A stretch of 64,000 nucleotides of DNA, taken from NCBI GenBank assembly GCA_039028975.1, contig JBCCHB010000001.1, positions 124,001-188,000 of the forward strand, written 5' to 3'. Positions 34,905 through 45,400 of this stretch are shown here, one piece after another (positions within the stretch are counted from its first letter, which is position 1; each line of letters starts with the position of its first letter). Source of the DNA: JAHBNG01 sp039028975. GTDB taxonomy: Bacteria > Chloroflexota > Anaerolineae > Caldilineales > Caldilineaceae. A program made the position numbers and the translations under genes. The notes below the pieces were generated by a model. It made no database searches. It was not told the DNA's origin and saw nothing but the letters and a program-made list of their open reading frames with translations.

Positions 34905-36275
34905 TTAACTGGCGCGGTCCGCAAATTCCTGAAAGATCGTCGCTGCAAATTTGATGCCTTGTAAATAGCGGTCGATGGGCATGTTTTCATTAGGGGCATG
35001 CAAATTATTCTCCGCAGCACCAAAGCCGCTCAACACAGCCGGATGAGGAACATGGATCATGATGATGCCCTGGATGCTGACACCCATCACCACCGGTTGC
35101 TCTCCCCAAATCTGGTCCGCAGCATGGATCACGGCTTGACTGATGGCCTCGCTAACGGGCGTCTTGTATGGATTGGCCCGCACTGTATGGGTGACGATTT
35201 CGATGTCGTCAAAGCCATGTTTGTCTAGATGCGCCTGTAGCTTCTTGAGCTGATCCGCTGGCTCTAACTTAGGGGGACAGCGAAAGTCCATCTTGGCCAT
35301 TGCGTCCATCGGCACAATTGTCTTCATCCCTGCGCCCGTATACCCAGCATTTAGACCGGCGATGTTGCACGATGCACCATAGTGAATGGCCTTGAGTAGT
35401 TCTACATCATCATCGAAAGGGAAGTCCTTGGTGAGGCCAAATTGGCGCGCTAGTTCAGCCCGATCAAAAAATTTTAGCTCTTCGCGCAGATAGTAGAGAT
35501 CATCCTCATCGGGGGGAATGAGTTCGTCATACCAGCCATCGATGAGGATGCGTCCATTCTGGTCAAAGATGCTACCCAGGCAGTGGACCAGCCGCCACGA
35601 CGCGCTTTGGGCCTTCATCAATTGGGCACGCCCACTCCAGAAGTCGATGCCGTGGCTCTTGACGCGCAGTTCCACAGCCAGGATCGCTTTGATGCCCAGA
35701 TGGATTTCTGGCTTAAACGAGGTGCGATTGACGCCCCCGTCCAGGCCGATGCTGGCATCGCACTGGCAGAGTTCTCTGTTCTGCTCTACCCATGGTGCCA
35801 AATGAGGACTGCCCACCTCCTCTTCGCCTTCAATGAGAAAGGTTAAGTTGACGGGACTCCCCCCTCGCACCTCGCGGAATGCCTGGGCAGCGCGTACAAA
35901 GGCCAGCGCGCCGGACTTGTTGTCAGTCGCACCACGGGCGTAGATAACGCCATCTCGAATGGCTGCGCTAAAGGGGGGATCGATCCACTTTTCCAACGGT
36001 TCTGGCGGCTGAACATCATAGTGACTGTAGCAGAGCAGCGTTTTGGCGTTGGGGTCGGTGGCCTGCTCGGTGGCGTAGACCAGATCCGGCCCACCCGGAA
36101 CGGAAATCCGCCGCGTGTTCGACAGGCCGTCTGCGATCATTTGGCCGACCAAGAGTTCCGCACACTCATCCTGACCGATCTTTTGGGCGCTGATGCTGGG
36201 TTGTTGGAGCAATGTCTGTAATTCGGCTACTAGTTCCTCTTGACGGGCATCGATCCAGCTGTAAATGTCTTGCAT
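34905..36275 (-). CDS. M20-family dipeptidase 1
   Basis: A 456-residue M20 metallopeptidase of the carnosinase/CNDP dipeptidase type. Zinc ligands and catalytic residues are visible: SHYDVQP (His, Asp), GATDNKSGALAF (Asp), EGEEEVGSPH (Glu pair), SIGLDGGVNR (Asp) and NLHAPNENMP (His). The dimerisation domain sits between. The ATG at 36275 has AGGTG 7 nt upstream, better placed than the GTG at 36284. It is a tandem paralogue of the next gene upstream (about 108 bp between), so two related dipeptide substrates are probably handled. Confidence 0.92.
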   Translation of the reverse strand: MQDIYSWIDARQEELVAELQTLLQQPSISAQKIGQDECAELLVGQMIADGLSNTRRISVPGGPDLVYATEQATDPNAKTLLCYSHYDVQPPEPLEKWIDPPFSAAIRDGVIYARGATDNKSGALAFVRAAQAFREVRGGSPVNLTFLIEGEEEVGSPHLAPWVEQNRELCQCDASIGLDGGVNRTSFKPEIHLGIKAILAVELRVKSHGIDFWSGRAQLMKAQSASWRLVHCLGSIFDQNGRILIDGWYDELIPPDEDDLYYLREELKFFDRAELARQFGLTKDFPFDDDVELLKAIHYGASCNIAGLNAGYTGAGMKTIVPMDAMAKMDFRCPPKLEPADQLKKLQAHLDKHGFDDIEIVTHTVRANPYKTPVSEAISQAVIHAADQIWGEQPVVMGVSIQGIIMIHVPHPAVLSGFGAAENNLHAPNENMPIDRYLQGIKFAATIFQEFADRAS

Positions 36276-36382
36276 TGCGGACACCTATAATTTGTTTAAG
36301 CTATACCTGATATTTTGCGCTAAAGGAATACGACTCCATAAATCTAGTGAAATTTATGAAGTTCATCTATAACCAACTTTGT

Positions 36383-37762
36383 CTATCCCATCTGTCCATA
36401 TTCCCACATGATCGCAGCAGCGTATTTAATGCCTTTGATATAATGCTCCAGGTCGATGCTTTCATCAGGGGCATGAAGATTGCAATCTGGCTGGGCAAAT
36501 CCAGTAAGAACGGTTGGCATCCAAATGTGCTTCAGTATGGTACCCTCAGCGCTGACACCATTGACCACCGGTGGCTCGCCAAAGACCGTTTCGGCGGCTT
36601 TGATGATGGCCTGACTAATCTCCTCTTTGACGCTAATCTTGTAGGGTGGTTCTGGAATGCCGCCCATAACGTTCACCTCAATATGACCAAATCCATGCTC
36701 CACGAGATGTTTGCGCAGCCGGGAGACAGCCTTTTCTGGATCAATCAGCGGTGGTAGGCGCATGTCTAACTTGGCCCGAGCCTCGTTGGGAACAATTGTC
36801 TTGCTGCCGGGCCCCTGATAGCCACTGGTTAACCCCACGATATTGCAGGTTGGCTCGTAAGCACGGGCTTTGAGCGCCTCTACGCCTCCACGCCCCAGAG
36901 CAAATTCGTCAATGCCCCATTCTTCTTTCAAGGTATTCATATCCAGCCGTTGGGCATTGGCTTCAAGTTGCTCCATTTCTTCATCCCCTAGCTCCCATAG
37001 GCCATCGTACCAGCCATCGATCAGGATTCGGCGCTGGTCATCCACCAATGTGTTGAGCGCACGCACCAATTCCCACGCGGGCTGGGGAAGAAGAGGTGCA
37101 TTCAAGCTGTGGATATCAGCATTGGCACCTCGTGCGACCAATTCGATGAAGAGGACACTCTTTAGCCCCAGGTCGATGTCAGGAACCATTGCGCTGGGGT
37201 GGACACCGCCGTCTAGACAGTGCATCGCGTCGGCGCGTACAAGCTCAGGGTTCGCCTCGATAAACGGCCCTAGGTTAATGGAGCCGATCTCTTCCTCTCC
37301 TTCGATGATGAACTTAACCCCGACAGGTAGATCACCCCGACTTTGCAGCCATGCTTTGGCTCCTTTGATGAAGGCCATGACGCCAGACTTGTTGTCGGTG
37401 GCACCGCGGCCCCATAATCGGCCATCGACAATGGCCGCGCTATAGGGCGGATTTGTCCATTTATCGACCGGTTCTATAGGCTGAACGTCGTAATGGGAGT
37501 AGGCTAACAGCGTCTTGCCTCTCGACTGACTGGGCACATGTCCAATGATGCAGGGCGGACCACCCTCAATCGGGTGAGCGGTGGCGTCTAGCCCGTCACT
37601 GTGCATCATCTCGACAACCAACTGTGCACACTCTTCGAGGCCCACGTTCTGTGCGCTAACGCTCGGCTGTTGTACAAGACGCTGGAGGTCACCAATGGCT
37701 TCGTCTCGGTGGGCATCGATCCAGTCGAAGACGGATTGAAGGTCGGGGTGGATTATTGACAT
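36383..37762 (-). CDS. M20-family dipeptidase 2
   Basis: A 459-residue paralogue of the previous enzyme with matching motifs: SHYDVQPIEPVDKW, GATDNKSGVMAF, EGEEEIGSIN, CLDGGVHPS and NLHAPDESID. GAGGG stands 6 nt before the ATG. The two share architecture and many short identical blocks, but the substrate-side loops differ, so they are old duplicates rather than a recent copy. It leads the co-directional set with dipeptidase 1 and the isomerase-like gene. Confidence 0.92.
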   Translation of the reverse strand: MSIIHPDLQSVFDWIDAHRDEAIGDLQRLVQQPSVSAQNVGLEECAQLVVEMMHSDGLDATAHPIEGGPPCIIGHVPSQSRGKTLLAYSHYDVQPIEPVDKWTNPPYSAAIVDGRLWGRGATDNKSGVMAFIKGAKAWLQSRGDLPVGVKFIIEGEEEIGSINLGPFIEANPELVRADAMHCLDGGVHPSAMVPDIDLGLKSVLFIELVARGANADIHSLNAPLLPQPAWELVRALNTLVDDQRRILIDGWYDGLWELGDEEMEQLEANAQRLDMNTLKEEWGIDEFALGRGGVEALKARAYEPTCNIVGLTSGYQGPGSKTIVPNEARAKLDMRLPPLIDPEKAVSRLRKHLVEHGFGHIEVNVMGGIPEPPYKISVKEEISQAIIKAAETVFGEPPVVNGVSAEGTILKHIWMPTVLTGFAQPDCNLHAPDESIDLEHYIKGIKYAAAIMWEYGQMG

Positions 37763-37859
37763 AGGTTCCCTCTACGAATAAGACGCTTAATCAGGTCTCC
37801 CTAAAAGCTGGTATAATAGTTTGATAAGGTATAAAAGTAGATTGGAGATAATCAATTTT

Positions 37860-38108
37860 ATGAAACAGATCACCATTTTTATCGAAAATAAAGAGAAAGT
37901 GAAGCTGCTCTCTTCTTTACTCAACGCGCTTGATTTTGTGAAATCTGTGCGAATAGACACGGTCGAAATAGATAGAGTCGAGGCAGATACAGAAGAAACA
38001 AATCAGGAAGATTCGAACGCTGATTTTTTTGCTTTGGCTGGTATCTGGAACAATAGAGATATTGATCTATCTATGATTCGGACACAAGCTTGGCCAAGTC
38101 GATCATGA
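37860..38108 (+). CDS. orphan VapB-like antitoxin, toxin lost
   Basis: An 82-residue protein with a basic, extended N-terminal half (KQITIFIENKEKVKLLSSLL) and the C-terminal signature ADFFALAGIWNNRDIDLSMI, typical of VapB-type antitoxins whose partners are PIN toxins. The stop overlaps an ATGATCCTT start at 38105. That frame stops after 7 codons, so it looks like the remnant of a toxin start. TATAAT lies at 37812-37817. The minus-strand peptidase gene ends at 38149, leaving no room for a toxin. The antitoxin may persist as a relic or regulate elsewhere. Confidence 0.65.
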   Translation: MKQITIFIENKEKVKLLSSLLNALDFVKSVRIDTVEIDRVEADTEETNQEDSNADFFALAGIWNNRDIDLSMIRTQAWPSRS

Positions 38109-38148
38109 TCCTTTTATTGACGATTTAGTTCTCTATCTGCCGCAAGCT

Positions 38149-39321
38149 TTAGATGGATATAACCCGATCATCTGGGCCATGTTCACTCAAATATCGGCTT
38201 AAACGCTGACCACCCTCTGCCGTCACCACCATGCTGTCTATGATGCGGTAGCCATCGATACCCGGACGGTAAATGCCTGGTTCATTGGAAAAGACCATCA
38301 TAGGCTCCAATAAGGTCTCATCTCCATCGGATAGCCAGGGGGGTTCATGACCTTCAATGCCCATGCCATGCCCAATTCGATGACGGATATAATCACCGTA
38401 ACCAGCATCGCGCAGCACGGCCAGTGCTGCGTCATTGACTGAAGTACAGCTGTTGCCCGGAATCAGAGCATCCACTGCTGCTTGATCACATGCCCAGGTC
38501 GCCTCTAGGCATTTCATTTGATCGGGCTTGGGTTCGCCAATGATAAAGGTGCAGCCGCTTTCGGCAAGATAACCGCCTACCTTGGCTCCGATGCCGACGA
38601 TCAAGGTATCGCCTGGCTGGATCTGGATAGGACCGGGTTGCCCGTGGGGTAAAGCAGCGCGTGCGCCCGTATGGGCCGTGAGCACAACAGCACCGCGATA
38701 AAAATTGACCAGATCGTCTAACTCCCGCCGCATTTTGGTGGTGGTCTCGCTCTGGACCTCCTGCACAACTTCCTGTTCGGTAATGCCTTTGTGGAGGCGC
38801 TCGGCAACAGCCTCTTTGGCAACCTCCAAACCATAGTCCGCGTAGTTAGCGGCCTGTTGAATCAGAGCCAATTCTTCTGCGCTCTTTATATAGCGCAACT
38901 GGGTCACGGAACCATCAAGACAGAGACGCGGCTTGATGGCCTGCATCTCCAGAAATCGACCATGCCCAACCCCATCTATTCCAATGCGTTGGCCGCTAAT
39001 CTGCTGAAGCATCCAGACTTCTGGCGGTACTTTGCCTGGGAATTCCCAATAGGTCTGTACACTTGCAATGCCATTCGCCTCGGCATTCTCTTTCTCCAAA
39101 AATGGGGCAAAAAGAATTGGCTCACCACGGACGGCAATATAGAGACCTAACGGGCGCTCATTGGGGATATGGAAAAAACCGATTGCCCACATGATGTTGG
39201 CTGCATTAAGCAGGAGCAGACCGTCTAGCCCTTGCTCTGCCAAGTACTGTTGGATCCGAGCAAGGCGCTCCTGGTAATGGGCTTGAGGTAGGCTAACTGA
39301 GCTATGGTCTGCGGCCGTCAC
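38149..39321 (-). CDS. M24-family peptidase-like protein
   Basis: A 390-residue aminopeptidase P/prolidase-type protein. The catalytic His is in RIGHGMGIEGHEPPW and the first Glu in FSNEPGIYRPG. The first two Asp positions are altered (VGIGAKVGGYLAESGCTF) and the last motif reads RIIDSMVVT, with Asp where Glu is usual. The metal centre is therefore only partly conventional, unlike a standard Xaa-Pro enzyme. GTG start overlapping the M14 stop by 4 bp (GTGA), with GGAG upstream. The two are translationally coupled. Confidence 0.82.
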   Translation of the reverse strand: MTAADHSSVSLPQAHYQERLARIQQYLAEQGLDGLLLLNAANIMWAIGFFHIPNERPLGLYIAVRGEPILFAPFLEKENAEANGIASVQTYWEFPGKVPPEVWMLQQISGQRIGIDGVGHGRFLEMQAIKPRLCLDGSVTQLRYIKSAEELALIQQAANYADYGLEVAKEAVAERLHKGITEQEVVQEVQSETTTKMRRELDDLVNFYRGAVVLTAHTGARAALPHGQPGPIQIQPGDTLIVGIGAKVGGYLAESGCTFIIGEPKPDQMKCLEATWACDQAAVDALIPGNSCTSVNDAALAVLRDAGYGDYIRHRIGHGMGIEGHEPPWLSDGDETLLEPMMVFSNEPGIYRPGIDGYRIIDSMVVTAEGGQRLSRYLSEHGPDDRVISI

Positions 39322-41075
39322 TGGGATTCACTCCTATCGGAGGTGGCACTTGGTGGAATGGCGGTAAAAGAGCCGTCTGGCTCTACCTCGATCTGAATCG
39401 TCACGAAACCCGAACGCGAACAGCCTGCCCGAATGGTCAAGGTCTGGGCGGAGGTTTCTGTAAGACGTACCGTCCAGGAAACGGCCTGATTGGAAGCGGG
39501 CCAATCGTAAAAACGGGTGTAGGCCATATTTCGCCCTAGTCGCCCAGCCAAATGGCCAATCTCTTGGGTTGGCTGTCCGTCAACAAAAAGAAGCTCACTC
39601 TCACTGTTCAACGTAACTTGGACAGGAACAGCTTCCTGCATGGCCAGGGCTTGGTCACTTAGATTGGTCGCCAAAAAGCCCATGTTATCGATGACCAGAC
39701 GGATCTGGTAGAGGCTCTCGGCAAGCTTTTCTACGGTCAGGTTGCGGCCACGCAAGCGGGGGGCACAGGCCGCATGGCGCAGGGTAAAGCGACAGTTGGT
39801 TCGGGCCATCTCTGCCAAATAGTGCTCGGGTGGCGGATTGCGGAATGTGTACATACGTCGCCAACCACCGATTTCTACCGGCCCAAGCTGAGGGTGATCA
39901 AAGGGAATCCACGGTTTGAAGCCCTGACCGTCTAGCTTATCGTCCTGCCAACGCAACAGTTTGAGTTGATCTTCCTCGCTAAAATGACGCAGCGGATAGA
40001 AATCCTCGCGCTCAATACCAGCTTCTTTGAAGACATCCCACAACTCGGTGCTGAAGGTCGGGATCCCCAATGCGCCAAAGGTCCAATCGATGGATGAGCC
40101 AAATCGTTTTAGATTTTTATCTGGCGTAAAGTCGTTATAGACAGAGATAAGGGGATAGCCAGTCTCTTCCACACCCATCTCGCCAATCATCTCATAAAGA
40201 AGCTTATCGCTGCCCTTGAAGTGAGAATCCGGATAGGTGAGCCACGGACGCAAGATGACGCCGCTGTGGGTATGGTAACATTGCATTCCGGCGATGTTGG
40301 GATGGTCTAGAATCCAGCGCACAACCGCAGCAATTTCGGGTTCGCTCAATGGATGTTCACCAGAACCATATTGCTGGCTTTCTGGCACCCAGTTGGACGG
40401 ATAGTTGCGATTTAGGTTCCCATCTTGAGGATTGGGAATGACAAAGTCGCCCCCCTGCCAATCGATCAGCCGCCCTTCTGGCACAACCCGATAGTAGTCG
40501 CCACCAACCTCATCTGGATCACGGGGAAGCATCAGGCGCTGATCTTGCTCGCTGATTTTCCACTCGCCGGCGTCATCGCGCAAGCGCATATCGAGAATCT
40601 CGCCATCGCCATTTATATCAGCGTAGTGAAGCCCAGCCCCAAACTGTTCTTCTCCTGGCAAATAGCGGCCATTGCCAATCCACTCATAAAACGGCATCGT
40701 CTGAACGATTTCAGCACCGTCAGGGTTGACCCGCGGAACCAGATAGAAGACCTGCTCATCTACAAGGCGTGTCACAAGTGGATCTTGCCCATATTGACTG
40801 AGCAACGTCCAAGCAGTGTGAACAACGACCGACGTGCCACTGATCTCTTCAGCATGGATGTTGGCATCAATATAGTAACCTGGCTTCTCGTCTGCCGGGC
40901 CAGTCTCTGGATTATGGATTTCAAGCAGCCAGATGGTACGTCCACGGTGGCTCGTGCCAATGTTATGTAATTGGGTAAGCTTTGGGAAAGCGGCGGCTAA
41001 GTCGGTTAACAACTCAGTCAGTTCTACATAGTTCAAGTAGTGGTCAAGGGAAAGGTGGCGGATGGTGGGTGTCAT
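39318..41075 (-). CDS. M14-family zinc carboxypeptidase-like protein
   Basis: A 585-residue metallocarboxypeptidase. Zinc ligands lie in DANIHAEEISGTS (His and Glu) and GMQCYHTHSGVI (His), the substrate-binding NRNYPSNW (Arg/Asn) is present, and the catalytic Glu is in PTFSTELWDVF. The C-terminal 170 residues are an all-beta extension not part of the catalytic core. No signal peptide. It is coupled to the M24-like gene downstream. Between it and the GntR gene lies the TGTCAACTGTTAACAG motif. Confidence 0.9.
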   Translation of the reverse strand: MTPTIRHLSLDHYLNYVELTELLTDLAAAFPKLTQLHNIGTSHRGRTIWLLEIHNPETGPADEKPGYYIDANIHAEEISGTSVVVHTAWTLLSQYGQDPLVTRLVDEQVFYLVPRVNPDGAEIVQTMPFYEWIGNGRYLPGEEQFGAGLHYADINGDGEILDMRLRDDAGEWKISEQDQRLMLPRDPDEVGGDYYRVVPEGRLIDWQGGDFVIPNPQDGNLNRNYPSNWVPESQQYGSGEHPLSEPEIAAVVRWILDHPNIAGMQCYHTHSGVILRPWLTYPDSHFKGSDKLLYEMIGEMGVEETGYPLISVYNDFTPDKNLKRFGSSIDWTFGALGIPTFSTELWDVFKEAGIEREDFYPLRHFSEEDQLKLLRWQDDKLDGQGFKPWIPFDHPQLGPVEIGGWRRMYTFRNPPPEHYLAEMARTNCRFTLRHAACAPRLRGRNLTVEKLAESLYQIRLVIDNMGFLATNLSDQALAMQEAVPVQVTLNSESELLFVDGQPTQEIGHLAGRLGRNMAYTRFYDWPASNQAVSWTVRLTETSAQTLTIRAGCSRSGFVTIQIEVEPDGSFTAIPPSATSDRSESQ

Positions 41076-41171
41076 AGGTAATTGTCTGTTATTCTGTTGA
41101 GCTGTGAAGGTCGTTTGAAGAAGCTACGCTCTACAAACTGATCATATTCCCTAAACCAGCTTTTTGTCAAC

Positions 41172-41187
41172 TGTCAACTGTTAACAG
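41172..41187. promoter_or_regulatory. TGTCAACTGTTAACAG, shared operator candidate
   Basis: A 16-mer about 97 bp upstream of the M14 start and about 115 bp downstream of the GntR coding end. It is identical (inverted) to 15697-15712 before hyuA1. It contains CTGTTAACAG, a 10-bp palindrome. A second, overlapping TGTCAACTG copy begins 7 bp earlier, giving a direct repeat. Confidence 0.4.
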
Positions 41188-41302
41188 ATTTCTCTGCAAT
41201 ATAACTGACAGGATTGAAATACAAACCCATTATTTACCCATCAATATTACCAAAGAAACTTATTCTCTTGTAATGGACTTAAATTGACGAGGTGGCATTG
41301 TA

Positions 41303-42037
41303 TCAGTTGATAGAGCCAAAACCATTGGCGTGATGACTTCCGTTTTGATAGCCAAACTCACCCAATTGACCATTCATTTCCCAGCCACGAATGATCGTTT
41401 CGGCTGATTCGGTAATATGTTCACGCAGGATTTGCGTGGCTGCTATTTTATCCCGGTCAGCAATCGCTGTCACAATGGTAGGATGGGTCCCCACAACCTC
41501 ATCCAAAAAGGTATAGCTGCTATGTTGGGTACGGATGCAACGCTTGACGCCCACTGTCAGCCGCTGCCATAAAGTCATTGCCAGGTTATGATCGGCCATT
41601 GTGACGATCTGTTCATGGAAAGACAGATCAAGGTTGACCAAACGCTGTTCTTCGTTGTTACGAGCCGCTGTGCGCATTTCATCGACAATCTGTTCCAACT
41701 TTTCCAGATTTTCCGGCGTAACTCGGTCAATACTTCGCTCTAATGCCATTGTCTCTAACGCGGCCCGTACAGAGTAGAGCTCTTCTACATAACGACGATC
41801 TAGTGGTGTGATGAAGACCCGCTTGTACGCGGTGACCCGAATCAGGCCTTCTTGTTCTAATCGACCTAGCGCTTCGCGGACAGGTCCACGCGAAACACCC
41901 AATTTTTCTGCTATCTGCGCTTGGTTCAACTCAGATCCTGGTGCTAGATCGCCGTCGATAATCGATTGCCGAATAACATCAATTACATTTTCTTTGAGCG
42001 TGCGGGGAGCAATTGGGGCTAAATTTTCTCTATTCAC
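41303..42037 (-). CDS. GntR-family regulator, FadR/FCD subfamily
   Basis: A 244-residue repressor or activator. Residues 12-75 are the winged HTH (GSELNQAQIAEKLGVSRGPV, then GRLEQEGLIRV). Residues 85-220 are the all-helical FCD ligand domain with its metal-binding Asp and His residues (NLDLSFHEQIV, GTHPTIV, LREHITES). FCD regulators sense carboxylates. It is the only intact one-component regulator beside the peptidase and hyu genes, so it is a reasonable candidate for both. GTG start with GTGAG upstream. An ATTATA (minus-strand TATAAT) lies at 42149-42154. Confidence 0.9.
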   Translation of the reverse strand: MNRENLAPIAPRTLKENVIDVIRQSIIDGDLAPGSELNQAQIAEKLGVSRGPVREALGRLEQEGLIRVTAYKRVFITPLDRRYVEELYSVRAALETMALERSIDRVTPENLEKLEQIVDEMRTAARNNEEQRLVNLDLSFHEQIVTMADHNLAMTLWQRLTVGVKRCIRTQHSSYTFLDEVVGTHPTIVTAIADRDKIAATQILREHITESAETIIRGWEMNGQLGEFGYQNGSHHANGFGSIN

Positions 42038-42327
42038 AATATCTCACTTGAAACTACACCTTCCTACTGCCAACTACTCATTGGCACAGCATTTTTTTAA
42101 CGGAATTCAAGGCTTAAAAACGATAATATATATACTCCACAGCAGCACATTATAATATGCTTATTCTACCAAAAAGTGCTATTTTATGGTGCCGCTCAGT
42201 ATACTATTCGATCTCCTCCAGTATTATCTGAAGTTATAAAACTTCACTATAGTAGTATTGAAGATAGGTTTTTGTCAATAAAAGCGCAAATTCAGTTTTA
42301 TGTCCGACTATGACTAGTCTTTAAGAG
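42038..42327. other. AT-rich intergenic region
   Basis: No gene. It holds the likely GntR promoter (minus-strand TATAAT at 42154-42149) and a small hairpin GAAGTT / AACTTC near 42213-42248. Otherwise I see nothing I can support. Confidence 0.4.
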
Positions 42328-42392
42328 AAAAGAATTTCCTGCCTATCGTCCCATTCGACAGTCTCAATGGATGATAAGCAGGAAATTCTTTT
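42328..42392 (-). terminator. long hairpin terminator after the giant exported-protein gene
   Basis: Arms AAAAGAATTTCCTGC (42328-42342) and GCAGGAAATTCTTTT (42378-42392) are perfectly complementary over 15 bp, with a further inner stem (ATCGTCCCATT / AATGGATGAT). Read on the minus strand, the stem is followed by a T-rich run. It is 61 bp past the stop of the giant gene. Confidence 0.7.
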
Positions 42393-42453
42393 TTACGTCA
42401 ACAAGTTCTGTGGTTTTGGGGCAGAACGCAAATCCAGGTTACCTGGGACCTAT

Positions 42454-45400
42454 CTACTGCCTCACAACGGGCATATAAATCACCTCCGAGAAATCGGTCC
42501 CTTTAACCGACAAAGTCGAAGTGACCTCCTTCTCTGCCGACGAAGAAACAACCTGTTGCTGGAATGGATTGTGTGAAATCAACGGCAGATACAAGAGCTG
42601 TTCAGGCTCCAACACCCGCATCAGAGGGAACGTTGTGCTCCGTGCATTGCCATAGATGTCGGTGGCTCGTATCAGGCCAAGCGTCTGCTGGGAGCCGCTG
42701 TTCCAGTCGGCAAGGTTAAAGCTAAAGGTTCCACCATCAACTTGAACGGGTTGGTAGTGTGCCCCACCATCCAGACTGACCATCAGCGAGGCGACCCCAG
42801 AACCATCCGAGACCTCGCCTTTGAGAATATCACCGTCCAAAGAGACGCTTAGGCTTGGGCCGACCGTATCAAGCGTAATGAAGACTGGCTCCGACTCAGA
42901 ACCCACATTGCCAGCCTCGTCAACTGCACGGGCCACGACTTCCACCTTTCGGCCATCTGCCCGGGAGATCTCTAAGGGCATACGCCAAGTGGCTCCCGTC
43001 GTGTTTATCAATGTGGACGCCGCATTGACCGCTCCACGCTGCAGCGCGACAGGCTGCTTGCTCACCAATACAGACTGGAATGGACCTCCATCAAGACTCA
43101 CTTCGACTCGTTCTGGTGCCCGGGTTGTGGGGAAGGTATCCCAAGCAAGCCCGGTCAAAGCCCCGCGACTACCGGAGAAGACAAGCGTCGGCGATATCTC
43201 GACCGATGGCGCAATGCTATCTTCGACCACGCGTACCTTGTGCATTTCGGATTTGCGTCCATCTTCGCTGACTGTCCGCACCTGCCACTCCTGATCGTTT
43301 GTGGCATTGACAAAGGCTTCGATGTTGAAGCAGTCGCCAAACCCACAAGCAACCTTCCAACCACCGCCAGTGTTGACTTCTACCTGTGAGAAGCAGCGAT
43401 GAAGAGCCGTCCTGGACAATGACGGAAGCACCGTAAAGACACTTTGCCCGGCTTGGCGATATTGAGTCTCTCCACCCGAGATCCTCATGACTGCCTGGCC
43501 TTGGTCCAGAACATACTCACTACGTGTTGCCGCTTGCGGTTTTCTTAACAGACCACTATTCTTCAATCGTGCCCGCACGGCCACAGGATGGATGCCATTC
43601 TGACCATTCCCCTGCATCTGTGCTTGGATTGTGACCGTCTGTGTCTCACCTGCGGCGACATCGGCCAACAATTCCCATTCATCTACACCTGCGGGACAAC
43701 TGCTACACTGGGCACCATCAATGGTCTGTAACGTCATCATCGAATCAACGGTGAGTGAGATTGGCTCATTGACATAGTCACCCACGTCAGGGTTGTGGAT
43801 GGTGAGTTGGAAGGTGGTCGATTCTCCTGCAATCAACGAATTGCGTAAGGCCGGTAGAAGCGTGACAACAGGGGCGATTACCTGTGCTTGACCTGCGCCC
43901 GGTTGCGCACCATCTGATAGCGACGCCCACGAGAGGCCCTCTCCAAACGTGAGGCTTCCCGTCATGGGAGAGGTTACATCGGCTCGTGCACCGCCGGGTA
44001 GCACCATCCAGACACCCTCTTCATCCTCACCATACGCCAGTAACCTAACTGAACCGGTCGCTCCGATCTCATTCCGATCTAGCACGATCTCTGTATCCGT
44101 TCCTTGTACCGCAAAGCTCTGCGGATCGGAGACCATAGTCCAGTTACCAGACGCCTGATAGAGACTCACGGGTTGCTCCGGTGAACCGCCGACGACTAGC
44201 GCATAATCTGCGTCGAATGGCAATGTATGGCTACTGCCAAAGAGTGACAAGCTACTGTTCAGACCACCACCCTGCGTATCCAGATAGAGTGCCAACTGAT
44301 TTCCATCGCCCCAAGGGCGACCTGGGATGCCTAGGAAGAGTTGTTCGCTATTCCACGTCCCCCAAAGAGCGGCCGATTTGTTGCTGGCATAGGGATCATA
44401 GTTGAGCAAGGTGCCCGTTGGATATTCGCCACCATTCCGATCCAGCAGGCCATCTGGCAGAATGACGGAAGGTGTGCTGCTCCGATTGAAGAGGAATGGG
44501 CCACTGCGAGCGATGGCCAGGTTGCCAGCCTCATCTTGGACCCGCACATGTGCCCAGTAGACGCCGGGCTGCTCAAGGGTCTGAGTCAACTGGTTCTCTT
44601 TGGCTGGTGCTGTGGAAACCGACTGACTGTCTGTATCAATGGTTGCCCACTGCTCAACAATGCCGCTGGTGTCTTCTGGCGTTGACCATGTCAGATTCAG
44701 CGTTGGTGCAGCATCCGTATGCCAAGCATAAATGGGCAGATCAGCTGAAAGGACAGGCGCCTCCACAAGCGTATCAACCCGCTGTGCTTGGCTGGCGTGA
44801 GCCGTTGCGCCAAAGGCATCTCGACCCACAACCCGATAGACCTCGGTATAGAAATCATGCAGCGGAATCTCAGAGTTCCATTGCCAGTTTCCGACCACTG
44901 GCGGCAAGCGTTTCCAACTGTGGCCGTTCCAGGCACGCAGATATTGAGGCAGTTCATTGGCAAATGCGCCACCAAGGGTCAGGTCTGTCTTATCCGTTAA
45001 GACAAGTTTATCCATCGAGACATCTGCATTCGCAAACGGCGTTGGCGCAGGTTGCACGTGTACAATGCCCATATACAAATCAGGGGAGACATTGCCTGCT
45101 CGATCTGTCGCTCGTGCGTAGAGGCGATAGTCACCGTTACTGGGTGCGGTCAACTGACCGTTCCAGGTGCGGATGCCGTGCCATTCGCCATTCAATGAAA
45201 CAGTCTGCCAGTTCGTCGGAATGGTGCTCGTCGGTGGTGCTGTGTAGTCACTCATTGGCCCAAAGAGACCGATTTCGACCTGCTCAACACCAGCCACACG
45301 TCCTGGGTCGAAGCGACCGCGGAAGAGGTGCGCTTTCTGCTCGCTCAGAGCCGTTCCGAGCAGATCGGGCAGATGATCGCCCGTCACGTCACCGCTCGAA

